Source of the DNA: Microbacteriaceae bacterium
GTDB taxonomy: Bacteria > Actinomycetota > Actinomycetes > Actinomycetales > Microbacteriaceae
Length of the DNA: 12,095 bases
Direction of reading: 5' to 3'
Assembly: GCA_009925875.1 (NCBI GenBank)
Contig: RFQD01000023.1
Span: forward strand, 1 to 12,095
This document shows positions 1 through 7,994 of the stretch, in pieces. The notes under the pieces were generated by a model. The model searched no databases, was not told the DNA's origin, and was given only the letters and a program-made list of their open reading frames with translations. Both the position numbers and the translations under genes were made by a program. How positions within the stretch are numbered: the stretch's first letter is position 1; the number at the start of each line of letters is the position of its first letter.

Positions 1-1252
1 CGAGCGTGCAATCAGCGCCGTGCGAACGGTGCGCGCGGCCAACGCAACCGAACGAGAGATTGCCACCGTCGACTTCGAAGCCACGGGTGCGTGGCAGATG
101 GGTGTCAAGGTCGCCAAAATTTCGGCTCTCGTCGTGCCCGTCGCCGGCATCGCGATGCAGGTCGCGTTCCTGACAGTTCTCGGCGTCGGCGGATTCCGCG
201 TCGCGTCGGGAGCCATCACAATCGCGAATCTCGTGTCGTTCATCCTCTTCCTGTTCATGATGATCATGCCGCTCGGCCAGTTTTTCGGGGCCATCACATC
301 GGTCAACTCTGCACTCGGTGCCTTGGGCCGCATCCAAGAGATCATCAATCTTCCGGGCGAAGGCGCCGACGACAGACCGTCGACGCGCACCGACGTTGCG
401 CTCGAGGCACTGTCGACCGCAGAGACAGCAATCGAATTCGACAACGTGACATTTGCCTACGCCATCGCCCCGACGCCGTCTATCTACGACGAGGAAAACC
501 CCGCCCCTGCGGGTCAGTTACCTCCCGCAGACCCGGTGCAGTTTGTCGAACCCGCCAACGCCGACGAGCCCCCCGTTATCTTGCATGGGGTCAGTTTTCG
601 AATTCCGCGCGCGGAGCGCACCGCACTTGTGGGGCCGAGTGGAGCAGGCAAGTCCACAATCTTTTCGCTTATTGAACGGTTCTATGACCCCGAAGCCGGG
701 AGCATCCGTCTCGCGGGTATCGACATTCGCGATCTTCGTCGGGAGGATCTGCGTGCACAAATTGGCTATGTGGAACAGGACGCTCCCGTTCTCGCCGGTA
801 CGCTCCGCGACAATCTCACTCTCGGCACGCCACATGCGACCGACGAAGAATGCATCGCCGTTCTCCACGAGGTCAACCTCGGCGATGTTCTCGATCGCAA
901 CGCTAACGGACTCAATGCCGAAGTTGGCGAAGGAGGCGTCATGCTGTCCGGAGGAGAGCGTCAGCGCCTCGCAATCGCGCGCGCCCTGTTGGCCAAGCCG
1001 CCCATCCTTCTTCTCGATGAATCGACATCGAGCCTGGACGGGGTAAACGAGCAGCTCATGCGTGACGCCATCGATAAGGTCGCGATCAGTCGCACCCTGA
1101 TCATCATCGCGCACCGATTGTCCACCGTCGTCGATAGTGACCAAATTGTGGTTCTCGACAAGGGACGCGTTATTGGTACCGGCACACACTCACAGCTCGT
1201 GAAATCGACGCCGCTGTATCGCGACCTCGCCAAGCACCAGCTTCTGGTTTAG
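1..1252 (+). CDS. ABC exporter half-transporter (fused TMD-NBD), 5' truncated
   Basis: This is the C-terminal part of an MsbA/LmrA-type ABC exporter, which would act in the membrane as a dimer to export a lipid, peptide or drug; the substrate cannot be read. The frame is open from base 2, so the gene begins upstream and the GTG at 20 is probably internal. The last two membrane helices are visible, then a complete nucleotide-binding domain: Walker A GPSGAGKST (632-658), Q-loop YVEQDAPVL, signature LSGGERQ (944-964), Walker B ILLLDES (1004-1024) with catalytic Glu, D-loop SSLD and H-loop IIAHRLS. Oddity: 38 residues rich in Pro, Ala and acidic residues (461-574) separate the A-loop tyrosine (FAY) from the next strand (VILHGVSF), where a handful of residues is usual. 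The gene ends 11 bases from convergent gabD. The family assignment is firm; the transported substrate is unknown. Confidence 0.95.
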   Translation, partial: ERAISAVRTVRAANATEREIATVDFEATGAWQMGVKVAKISALVVPVAGIAMQVAFLTVLGVGGFRVASGAITIANLVSFILFLFMMIMPLGQFFGAITSVNSALGALGRIQEIINLPGEGADDRPSTRTDVALEALSTAETAIEFDNVTFAYAIAPTPSIYDEENPAPAGQLPPADPVQFVEPANADEPPVILHGVSFRIPRAERTALVGPSGAGKSTIFSLIERFYDPEAGSIRLAGIDIRDLRREDLRAQIGYVEQDAPVLAGTLRDNLTLGTPHATDEECIAVLHEVNLGDVLDRNANGLNAEVGEGGVMLSGGERQRLAIARALLAKPPILLLDESTSSLDGVNEQLMRDAIDKVAISRTLIIIAHRLSTVVDSDQIVVLDKGRVIGTGTHSQLVKSTPLYRDLAKHQLLV

Positions 1253-1258
1253 CCGCAA

Positions 1259-1272
1259 AACCTCTAGAGGTT
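1259..1272. terminator. 14-bp perfect palindrome at convergent gene ends
   Basis: The sequence aacctctagaggtt reads the same on both strands and spans the gap between the ABC transporter stop (1250-1252) and the gabD stop (1264-1266), including the gabD stop codon itself. As RNA it could fold into a 5-bp stem with a CTAG loop in either direction. There is no U-tract on either side, so a role as a bidirectional terminator is only a suggestion from its position. Confidence 0.3.
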
Positions 1273-2736
1273 CGGGTTCGGCGTCATCGAGTACTTGGTC
1301 GACAGGTACTCGTAGATGCCCTCGTGACTTCCTTCTTTTCCGATTCCCGACATCTTGATGCCACCAAATGGTGCCGCCGCGTTAGAAATCACTCCCGCGT
1401 TGATTCCCATCATGCCGGTCTGGATGTGCTCGACCATGCGCTGTGCACGTGCAAGATTCTCGGTGAACACGTATCCAATGAGTCCGTACTCGGTGTCGTT
1501 CGCAATCCGCACGGCTTCCGCCTCGTCCGAGAACGTGATGACACTGACTACGGGGCCAAAGATTTCTTCCGAGAGGATGGCCGATCCAGGCTGCACGTTC
1601 GCCACTACCGTCGCCTCGTAGAACGAGCCCGGACCATCGACCTTGTGACCGCCGGCACGCAACGTGGCACCGCGCTTGATGGCGTCTTGAACGAGTTCAT
1701 CCGCTTTGGCAACGGCCTTGTCATCAATCAGCGGGCCAATGACGACACCTTCTTCGGTGCCTCGACCCATCTTGAACGCCGTCACACGAGTCGTGAGTTT
1801 GTCCGTGAATTCTTCGGCGATGGACTCGTGAACGATGAATCGGTTTGCAGCCGTGCACGCTTGTCCGATGTTGCGGAACTTGGCGATGACGGCCGCATCG
1901 ACGGCCTTGTCGAGGTTCGCGTCATCAAACACGACGAACGGCGCATTTCCTCCGAGCTCCATGGACGTGCGCAGCACGTTGTCGGCAGCAAGTTTCATGA
2001 GTGCGATACCGACAGGTGTGGATCCGGTGAAGCTCAGCTTGCGCAAGCGAGTGTCGGCAATAATGGGGTTCGACACCGCGCTCGAGGTCGAGGTCGTGAA
2101 TACGTTCACCACTCCGGCGGGAACGCCACACTCTTCCAGAATCTTGACGAAGTAGAGAGTCGTGAGCGGTGTGAGCCCTGCTGGCTTGACGACGACCGTG
2201 TTACCGGCGGCAAGCGCCGGAGCAATTTTGCGGGTGGCCATGGCGAGCGGAAAATTCCAGGGCGTGATGAGGAAGCACGGTCCGACCGGCACGTGGGTGA
2301 CAAACATCCGACCGTTGCCTTCAGGCGTCTCGGTGTATCGACCGTCAATGCGCACGGCTTCCTCGCTGAACCAGCGCAGGAACTCGGAGCCGTAGCCGAC
2401 CTCGCCGGCGGCTTCCGACAGAGGTTTCCCCATCTCAATGGTCATGAGAAGCGCGAATTCGTCTTTCCGCTTCTGAACTTCATCGAATGCGCGACGCAAA
2501 ATGTCACTGCGCGAGCGAGCACTGGTCTGACCCCAGGCCTCCTGCGCGGCAACGGCCGCATCGAGGGCGCGCATTCCGTCGGCCGGACTTGCGTCCGCCA
2601 CCGTGGCGAGCAACGCACCGGTTGCCGGGTCAATTACGTCGAGCGTCTTTCCGCCCTCGGCATCCACCCACTTTCCGTTGATGTACAACTGCGTGGGCAC
2701 CTTCGCGAGAAGATCTTTTTCAGAAATAGCAACCAT
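1264..2736 (-). CDS. gabD: NAD(P)-dependent succinate-semialdehyde dehydrogenase
   Basis: This cytosolic aldehyde dehydrogenase oxidises succinic semialdehyde to succinate, the last step of GABA catabolism before the TCA cycle. It is 490 residues long, normal for the family. Visible motifs are the catalytic Asn in ITPWNFP (N161), cofactor Lys in VVVKPA (K184), FTGST (the coenzyme-binding turn), general base Glu in MELGGNAP (E260) and nucleophile Cys in GQACTAANR (C294). The C-terminal stretch ISNAAAPFGGIKMSGIGKEG closely resembles the GabD/GabD2 group. From memory of E. coli GabD, KPAS carries a Ser that contacts the NADP phosphate; here the motif is KPAG, so NAD use is possible (inference). 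The ATG at 2736 has no SD sequence, but TAGGCT lies 6 nt upstream, suggesting a leaderless transcript. The same-strand FAD oxidoreductase ends 116 bp upstream. Related semialdehyde dehydrogenases (e.g. glutarate) cannot be fully excluded. Confidence 0.93.
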   Translation of the reverse strand: MVAISEKDLLAKVPTQLYINGKWVDAEGGKTLDVIDPATGALLATVADASPADGMRALDAAVAAQEAWGQTSARSRSDILRRAFDEVQKRKDEFALLMTIEMGKPLSEAAGEVGYGSEFLRWFSEEAVRIDGRYTETPEGNGRMFVTHVPVGPCFLITPWNFPLAMATRKIAPALAAGNTVVVKPAGLTPLTTLYFVKILEECGVPAGVVNVFTTSTSSAVSNPIIADTRLRKLSFTGSTPVGIALMKLAADNVLRTSMELGGNAPFVVFDDANLDKAVDAAVIAKFRNIGQACTAANRFIVHESIAEEFTDKLTTRVTAFKMGRGTEEGVVIGPLIDDKAVAKADELVQDAIKRGATLRAGGHKVDGPGSFYEATVVANVQPGSAILSEEIFGPVVSVITFSDEAEAVRIANDTEYGLIGYVFTENLARAQRMVEHIQTGMMGINAGVISNAAAPFGGIKMSGIGKEGSHEGIYEYLSTKYSMTPNPNL

Positions 2737-2742
2737 GGCTTC

Positions 2743-2748
2743 AGCCTA
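2743..2748 (-). promoter_or_regulatory. Candidate -10 box of gabD (leaderless)
   Basis: TAGGCT (minus strand) matches the actinobacterial TAnnnT -10 pattern and ends 6 nt before the gabD ATG, which would put the transcription start on or next to the A of the start codon. No SD sequence is present and no good -35 box is visible. Confidence 0.35.
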
Positions 2749-2852
2749 CTCACGCGGAGAATGAGCGAATACGTTCAGGCAGATTCAGCTGACACTCACT
2801 TTCCACTGAGCGGGCATCTTGCGCGAGGTGCCCCAGTCCCACGGTTGGTGAG

Positions 2853-4238
2853 CTAGTGAACGCGCCCCGAAATGGCATCGGCAAGTGAGGCCAGAGGCGA
2901 AGTGCCCGCGCGCCCACGCGCCTCACTGCGATCGGCCATCCCATACATGGCGTACAAGGCGTGAACGGCAACCCAGCGCAGAGGTTCGACCTCCCATCGT
3001 CGCACCCGGTGGTTGACCCACGGGAGATGCGTGATATCCGTATCTCGACCCAGCACGAGATCGGCCAACGTGCGTCCCGCGAGATTTGTCGACGTCACGC
3101 CCGTTCCCACGTATCCCCCAGCCCACGCGAGCCCCGTCCGCCGATCCAAGCCAACCGTGGCCGACCAATCGCGCGGTACGCCCAGCACACCCGACCACGC
3201 ATGATCGAGTACCGGTCGTGTGCCATGTCGCCCCAAAACCGGGAAAAGTCGCACGAGAAGTGACTGCAACGACGCGATCGTCTGCTCGTGAGTCGAACCG
3301 TCACTATCCGTCTTGGATCCGAATCGATATGGCTTACCTCGTCCACCGATTGCGATACGGTCATCTGCAGTCCGTTGCGCATAAAAATAACCGTGAGCCA
3401 TGTCGCCCACAACGTCGCGACCGGACCAGCCAATGTCGTTCCACACTGACCCCGACAGGGGCGTCGTCACCACAAGCGACGAATTCATCGGCAACCATTC
3501 GCGGTGCGACTGCGAGAAATTGGCCGTGAATCCCTCGGTTGCCCGAATAACGGTGTCGGCACGCACGGTACCGTGTTCGCTCCGTGCTTCGCCCGGCGCG
3601 ATGTGCGTCACCGTTGTGTTTTCGTAAATGGCGACTCCGAGTCGTTCACACAGGTCTGCCAGTCCCCGAGCCAGTTTTGCGGGCTGGATGCGCGCCGCAT
3701 GCGGATGCCAGAGCGCGCCCGTGGTTTCCGCAATGTTGATGCGCTCGCGGGCCTGCGCCGCCGACAGGAGTTGCGCATCCGCCATTGGCCACTCTCGTTC
3801 GGACTGGGCCCACGTCTCAAGTCTTAACTGTTGCGCGCGATTCATCGCGACCGTGTACTCGCCGCCCTTGACAATGTCAGCATCAATGTTCTCTCGAGCA
3901 CAGACGGCAATCACTTCGTCGACCGTTTCATTGACCCGGCGCTGCCACTCTCCCACCAGATCACGCCCAAACTCGGCGACGAAATGATCACGTCCTCCCG
4001 TAATCGAATTGGTCAGCCATCCGCCATTTCGCCCCGAGGCGCCGTAACCGGAGAATCGCTGTTCCAGCACGGTCACGCGGCAGTCTGGCGCGAGGAGCTT
4101 GAGATAGTACGCAGTCCACAGTCCGGTGTATCCGCCACCAACAATGCAAACGTCACACGACACGTCGCCGGTTAGTGCGGGCCGTGGTCGAGGCGCGCCA
4201 ATCTGGTTCCACCAGAATGACACGTCCCCGTTAATCAC
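2853..4238 (-). CDS. FAD-dependent oxidoreductase (DAO family, amine/amino-acid oxidase type)
   Basis: This 461-residue flavoprotein of the glycine/D-amino-acid oxidase (DAO) superfamily resembles the PuuB-like gamma-glutamylputrescine oxidase branch. The N-terminal dinucleotide-binding motif CIVGGGYTG (31-39) is followed by the ribose-binding Glu in VTVLEQ (E59) and GASGRNGG (66-73). The C-terminal FAD-contact segment AWAGGYVGTGVTSTNLAGRT (371-390) is intact. There is no signal peptide, so it should be cytosolic. It would oxidise an amine to an imine/aldehyde; with gabD 116 bp downstream on the same strand, polyamine or GABA-route catabolism is a reasonable inference, but the substrate is unproven. 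The start is uncertain: GTG at 4238 lacks an SD sequence, the frame stays open upstream of it, and another GTG five codons downstream (4223) is preceded by GGGG at only 2 nt. It follows the MMPL gene by 19 nt and is probably co-transcribed with it. Confidence 0.9.
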   Translation of the reverse strand: MINGDVSFWWNQIGAPRPRPALTGDVSCDVCIVGGGYTGLWTAYYLKLLAPDCRVTVLEQRFSGYGASGRNGGWLTNSITGGRDHFVAEFGRDLVGEWQRRVNETVDEVIAVCARENIDADIVKGGEYTVAMNRAQQLRLETWAQSEREWPMADAQLLSAAQARERINIAETTGALWHPHAARIQPAKLARGLADLCERLGVAIYENTTVTHIAPGEARSEHGTVRADTVIRATEGFTANFSQSHREWLPMNSSLVVTTPLSGSVWNDIGWSGRDVVGDMAHGYFYAQRTADDRIAIGGRGKPYRFGSKTDSDGSTHEQTIASLQSLLVRLFPVLGRHGTRPVLDHAWSGVLGVPRDWSATVGLDRRTGLAWAGGYVGTGVTSTNLAGRTLADLVLGRDTDITHLPWVNHRVRRWEVEPLRWVAVHALYAMYGMADRSEARGRAGTSPLASLADAISGRVH

Positions 4239-4257
4239 GTTGGGCGCCGAGGGTGAT

Positions 4258-6570
4258 TCAGCGATTCGCGAGTTTGCTAGGCCACCAGATTTTGGGACCT
4301 ATGTCATAGGCCAGTGCTGGCACAAGTAGGCTGCGCACCAGAACCGTGTCGAGAATCACACCGAAGGAGACAATAAAGGCCAACTGGACGAGGAACAGCA
4401 GTGGGATAACGCCCAACGCCGCAAACGTCGCCGCCAGTACGACACCGGCGGAAGTGATGACGGATCCGGTGACGGCAAGGCCCTTGAGAATTCCGGGGCG
4501 AGTGCCGATACCGAGAGCTTCTTCCCTCACACGCGTCATGAGGAAAATGTTGTAGTCGATGCCGAGTGCCACCAAGAAGACGAAACCAAACAGTGGCACG
4601 CTCGCGTCGGCCCCCGGGAAGTGGAACACGTTATTGAATACGAGAGCAGAAACTCCCATCGTGGCCGCAAAGCTGACAACAACAGACGCGATGAGGACAA
4701 GTGGAGCCACAATTGACCGCAGCAAGAGCATCAGAATAATCAGAATCACTAACAGAACAATCGGCACAATTTTCACGAGATCCGCCGTCGCCGTTTCGTT
4801 GGTATCGAGGGCAATCGCCGTTTCTCCTCCCACCAGCACTCCGGGGTCCACCGCGGCAAGGTCTGTGCGCATCTTCTTGACGAGAGCTTCGGCTTCAGGC
4901 GAGTCGGCCTGATACGAGAAGGTGGCGTTGATCAGCACCTTTCCGTCGACAACCTTGGGAATCGGCGCCAATCCGAGATCCGCCAGCGACAAATTCGCAT
5001 AGTCGATCGGGGCTGCAGCCGGAGGGGCACCCATGTCCGCGGGAGGGAATCCACCGGCACCACCCGCAGCTGCGGCTGCCGCAATCGCGTCGGCCTGCAT
5101 CTGTGCAATCTTCTCTTCGACGGCCTTCTGTGTGGCATCGAGGTCTAGCTGTACCTCGACGGAGCTCACACCCTCAAATTCCTCCGTCGCCGTCACGACA
5201 TTCTCGTACGTTTTCTCATCCGCGATGATGACGGCCGGAGAACCGGCGCCGGCGGGAAAATGTTTCCCGAGCACAGCTTGTCCATCGACCGATTCAATGT
5301 TGCTCCCGAGCAAGAGATCCGTTTGTGGCACGCCGCTTGCCTTGAGCCCCGGAAGTCCGGCAATGGCAGCAAGCAGAACCACCAGGGTGACCACCCAGGT
5401 GGTGCGGGGTCGCTTGGCAATGAGGTTTCCAACACGCTTCCACAAGCCACGCACACCTTCGAGGCCGGCAACAGTGTTGGCGTCGACCGCCTCGACTTTC
5501 TTCTTTCCAAACTTTGGCAAGAACGGCCAGAATGCTCCGCGCCCAAAAATCATCAGCAAAGCTGGCAAGAAGCTGATCGCAGCGAGGAACGCAAACCCGA
5601 TTCCGAATGCCGCAATCGGGCCGAGGGCCTTGTTCGAATTCAGGTCGGAGAACAGTAGACACAGGAGCGCGAGCACCACCGTGGCAGCCGAAGCAAAAAT
5701 AGGCTCGAATGCGCCACGGAAGGCACGCCCCATGGCGGCCCACTTCGACTGCACCTCAAAGAGTGCCTCACGATAGCGAGACACCATGAGCAGGGCGTAG
5801 TCGGTAGCGGCACCGATCACCAGAATCGACAGGATGCCCTGCGACTGACCTGAGACTTTGATGACGTCGTTCAGAGCCAGGTAGTAGATCCCCAAGATGG
5901 AACCGGACAAGGCGAAGATTGCGGTCAACAAGACCAGAATGGGGAGCAGGATTGACCGGTACACGATGAGCAAAATGACGAAGACCGCGAGCAACGCAAC
6001 GAGGAGCAGAATTCCGTCGATACCGCCGAATCCGTTCACGAAATCGGCAAGTAAGCCGGCCGGACCGGCAACATAAGAGGTGTATCCCGTCGGTGTGTCC
6101 GCTTTGACGAGCTCTCGAAAACTCGTGATGTCACCGAGAAGTTCTTCACCGCTCGCCTCAAAGAAAACGAGATACTCGACGGCGGCGCCATCATCGGAAT
6201 ACGTCGGCCCGAGCACACTCGGCACCTTGCCTTCGACGGTCGGCGCGACTCCCGTCGCCCCCTTCATTGACGTGGCAAGTTCGTCAAACGCGGCCTTGTC
6301 GCTCTCGGCGACGCTCCCCGAATTGGATTCGATAATGACCGTCGCCGGAATGTTCGTCGAATCGTTGAACTTCGCCGACAGATCATTGACGGCTGTGCTT
6401 TGCGCACTCGCTGGGAGAAAGCCCGCCTGATCGTTGGTGGAAACCTCAGAGATTTTGCCGAAAGTCGGTCCGCCGAGGCCGGCAATGGCAAACCACACAA
6501 TGACCAAAACCGTCGGCAACAGGATGCGCAACCACAGCTTGGGATTCCAATCAGGCTTTACGTCAGACAT
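4258..6570 (-). CDS. MMPL-family RND transporter
   Basis: This is a 770-residue inner-membrane exporter of the MMPL/RND superfamily, powered by proton flux. The topology is duplicated: TM1 (about 15-35), a large exported loop, TM2-TM6 (about 185-342), a cytoplasmic linker with KFGKKK, then TM7 (about 390-407), a second exported loop and TM8-TM12 (about 600-747). The paired proton-relay Asp-Tyr motifs are both present: GAATDYALL (D257/Y258) and LGIDYNIFL (D672/Y673), each followed by the characteristic R.RE segment. The second exported loop carries a low-complexity Ala/Gly/Pro linker at residues 492-521. Family members export lipids, siderophores or drugs; nothing here fixes the cargo. The ATG at 6570 has no SD sequence but has TAGCAT 7 nt upstream. 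It is followed closely by the FAD oxidoreductase and preceded by dacB (40 bp gap). Confidence 0.95.
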   Translation of the reverse strand: MSDVKPDWNPKLWLRILLPTVLVIVWFAIAGLGGPTFGKISEVSTNDQAGFLPASAQSTAVNDLSAKFNDSTNIPATVIIESNSGSVAESDKAAFDELATSMKGATGVAPTVEGKVPSVLGPTYSDDGAAVEYLVFFEASGEELLGDITSFRELVKADTPTGYTSYVAGPAGLLADFVNGFGGIDGILLLVALLAVFVILLIVYRSILLPILVLLTAIFALSGSILGIYYLALNDVIKVSGQSQGILSILVIGAATDYALLMVSRYREALFEVQSKWAAMGRAFRGAFEPIFASAATVVLALLCLLFSDLNSNKALGPIAAFGIGFAFLAAISFLPALLMIFGRGAFWPFLPKFGKKKVEAVDANTVAGLEGVRGLWKRVGNLIAKRPRTTWVVTLVVLLAAIAGLPGLKASGVPQTDLLLGSNIESVDGQAVLGKHFPAGAGSPAVIIADEKTYENVVTATEEFEGVSSVEVQLDLDATQKAVEEKIAQMQADAIAAAAAAGGAGGFPPADMGAPPAAAPIDYANLSLADLGLAPIPKVVDGKVLINATFSYQADSPEAEALVKKMRTDLAAVDPGVLVGGETAIALDTNETATADLVKIVPIVLLVILIILMLLLRSIVAPLVLIASVVVSFAATMGVSALVFNNVFHFPGADASVPLFGFVFLVALGIDYNIFLMTRVREEALGIGTRPGILKGLAVTGSVITSAGVVLAATFAALGVIPLLFLVQLAFIVSFGVILDTVLVRSLLVPALAYDIGPKIWWPSKLANR

Positions 6571-6577
6571 GCACAGA

Positions 6578-6583
6578 ATGCTA
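6578..6583 (-). promoter_or_regulatory. Candidate -10 box of the MMPL gene (leaderless)
   Basis: TAGCAT on the minus strand fits TAnnnT and ends 7 nt before the ATG at 6570. The 40-bp gap after dacB has no SD sequence and no recognisable -35 box. The evidence is position plus the same arrangement at gabD and dacB. Confidence 0.28.
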
Positions 6584-6610
6584 CCCGCCCACGCACGTCA
6601 CGCACGACAG

Positions 6611-7987
6611 TTACCAATTCGCCAATCGATTTCCACAACTGTAAAGACCGACAACCCAAGTGTCGATTGCCTGCTTCGCAGACGAGTCCACATTGTCCAG
6701 TGCATAAATTGCGAAAGTGAGCGGTGTCTCATCCGCAGCCTGAACGATTCCGCCGAGGGTATACCCCGAATCGATCCACCCGGTCTTCGCCCACACACGT
6801 CCCTCGACGACCGAATTCTCGCCCACAAATCGATCGGAATAGGCTAGGGAACCTTTCTGCCGGGCTACGGGTAGGTTGTCAAAAATGAGGCCCAGATTTT
6901 CGTCACGCCGCCAAATCTGGGCAAAAAGTTTGGTCATAAACTCCGGACTCACTGCATTACTGTCACTGAGTCCAGAACCATCGACCACGTGCATCCCGGT
7001 CGTATCAATGCCGTAGGACGCGAGTGCGAGTGGATAGGCGGCGTCGAGCGCATCAAAGCCGTTTCCCGTGCCCAGGGCAATCGCCGTTTCGAACGCCAGT
7101 GCGTCGGCCGCGGTGTTATCGCTGTGAAGGAGAATCTGGGGAAGCATGTCGGCGAGCGTAGGCGACGAAACGCTCGCGAGAACCGGTGCGCCGGACGGAG
7201 CTGAGCCCATACCAACGGTGGCGCCACCGAGGGCCCGTGCAAATGCATCCGCCGCACGACCGACAGGATCTTCATCGCGTGGTGAGGTGTTCTCATTCGC
7301 ATTTGCGCGACCGGTGTTAATCATGAGGCTCGCGATTTTTCCCGTCGTCCCATCTGCGAGCTCTTGGGGATTCCACGTGGGATTCCAATCCGGCCCCGAG
7401 TATCGACTCGTGTCAACGAGAACGGTCGTGATGGGAGTACCGCTTGTGAGCGGGTCGGCATTCCACGCAGCCAGGGTCGAGGAGGCAAGTGCGTCGAGGT
7501 GCGCCACCGAGCCAAAAATCGTAGTTTCGCCACTCGGGAGATCAGTGAGCGTTGGATCTCCGCCGCCGACTAACACCACGGTGCCGGGTTCCGCTCCGCG
7601 AAGCACGCGCGTTGTGAATGTGAAGTCCGGCCCCAGCGTGGCCAAAGCTGCCGCCGTGGTCACGACCTTCATGACGCTTGCCGTGCGATTGGGTGTGGCT
7701 CCATCGCGATCGAGGAGAACTTCCCCCGTATTGGCGTTCATGACGCGGGCGTGCATCGTGCCTAATCGTGAGTCCGTCGATAGCGTCTCAACAGAACAGG
7801 TACGCAAGGCAACCGGAGCGGGACTCGCTGACGGCAGGGCACGAACCGTTTTCGTCGGTGTCGGTGTTGGCTTACTTACCGAGGGAAGGGAGCCAGCGAG
7901 CGCACCCGAACCCAGTCCGATGAGTAGTGCGCCGAGAATCGCGCCGGCAACGACAACCTCGCGTCGTCGAAACCAGGTGCTGTTCAC
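6611..7987 (-). CDS. dacB: D-alanyl-D-alanine carboxypeptidase/endopeptidase, S13 family (PBP4 type)
   Basis: This is a penicillin-binding protein that trims the terminal D-Ala from, or cleaves cross-links in, peptidoglycan outside the membrane. From GTG 7987 it has 458 residues. The order is: basic N-terminus FRRRE, one hydrophobic anchor or signal segment (about 11-33), a Pro/Thr/Ser linker (about 35-60), then the S13 domain with SxxK as SVMK (S104-K107), SDN (289-291) and KTG (401-403). The conserved VGGGDPTL and DGSGLSDSN stretches are present. Two cysteines, C64 just after the linker and C451 near the end, could form a disulfide. The frame is open to an ATG at 8065, but that start would overlap the divergent DUF1801 gene by 66 bases and place 26 non-signal-like residues ahead of the membrane segment, so GTG 7987 is preferred. 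TAAGGT sits 7 nt upstream, consistent with a leaderless mRNA. Confidence 0.93.
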   Translation of the reverse strand: MNSTWFRRREVVVAGAILGALLIGLGSGALAGSLPSVSKPTPTPTKTVRALPSASPAPVALRTCSVETLSTDSRLGTMHARVMNANTGEVLLDRDGATPNRTASVMKVVTTAAALATLGPDFTFTTRVLRGAEPGTVVLVGGGDPTLTDLPSGETTIFGSVAHLDALASSTLAAWNADPLTSGTPITTVLVDTSRYSGPDWNPTWNPQELADGTTGKIASLMINTGRANANENTSPRDEDPVGRAADAFARALGGATVGMGSAPSGAPVLASVSSPTLADMLPQILLHSDNTAADALAFETAIALGTGNGFDALDAAYPLALASYGIDTTGMHVVDGSGLSDSNAVSPEFMTKLFAQIWRRDENLGLIFDNLPVARQKGSLAYSDRFVGENSVVEGRVWAKTGWIDSGYTLGGIVQAADETPLTFAIYALDNVDSSAKQAIDTWVVGLYSCGNRLANW

Positions 7988-7991
7988 GAGG
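7988..7991 (+). promoter_or_regulatory. Ribosome-binding site of the DUF1801 gene
   Basis: GAGG followed by 8 nt and then ATG (8000) is a usable SD spacing. It favours ATG 8000 over GTG 8006, whose spacing would be 14 nt. Confidence 0.45.
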
Positions 7992-7994
7992 TTA

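Noticed and set aside
1324..2856. A 510-codon open frame antisense to gabD, longer than gabD itself
   Set aside because: Its translation shows no family motifs and is rich in Arg, His and Gly, as expected of the opposite strand of a GC-rich gene, while gabD is complete with all catalytic residues.
5033..5776. Large + strand open frames opposite the MMPL gene
   Set aside because: They are Ser/Thr/Arg-rich shadow translations with no recognisable motif; the opposite strand encodes an intact transporter.
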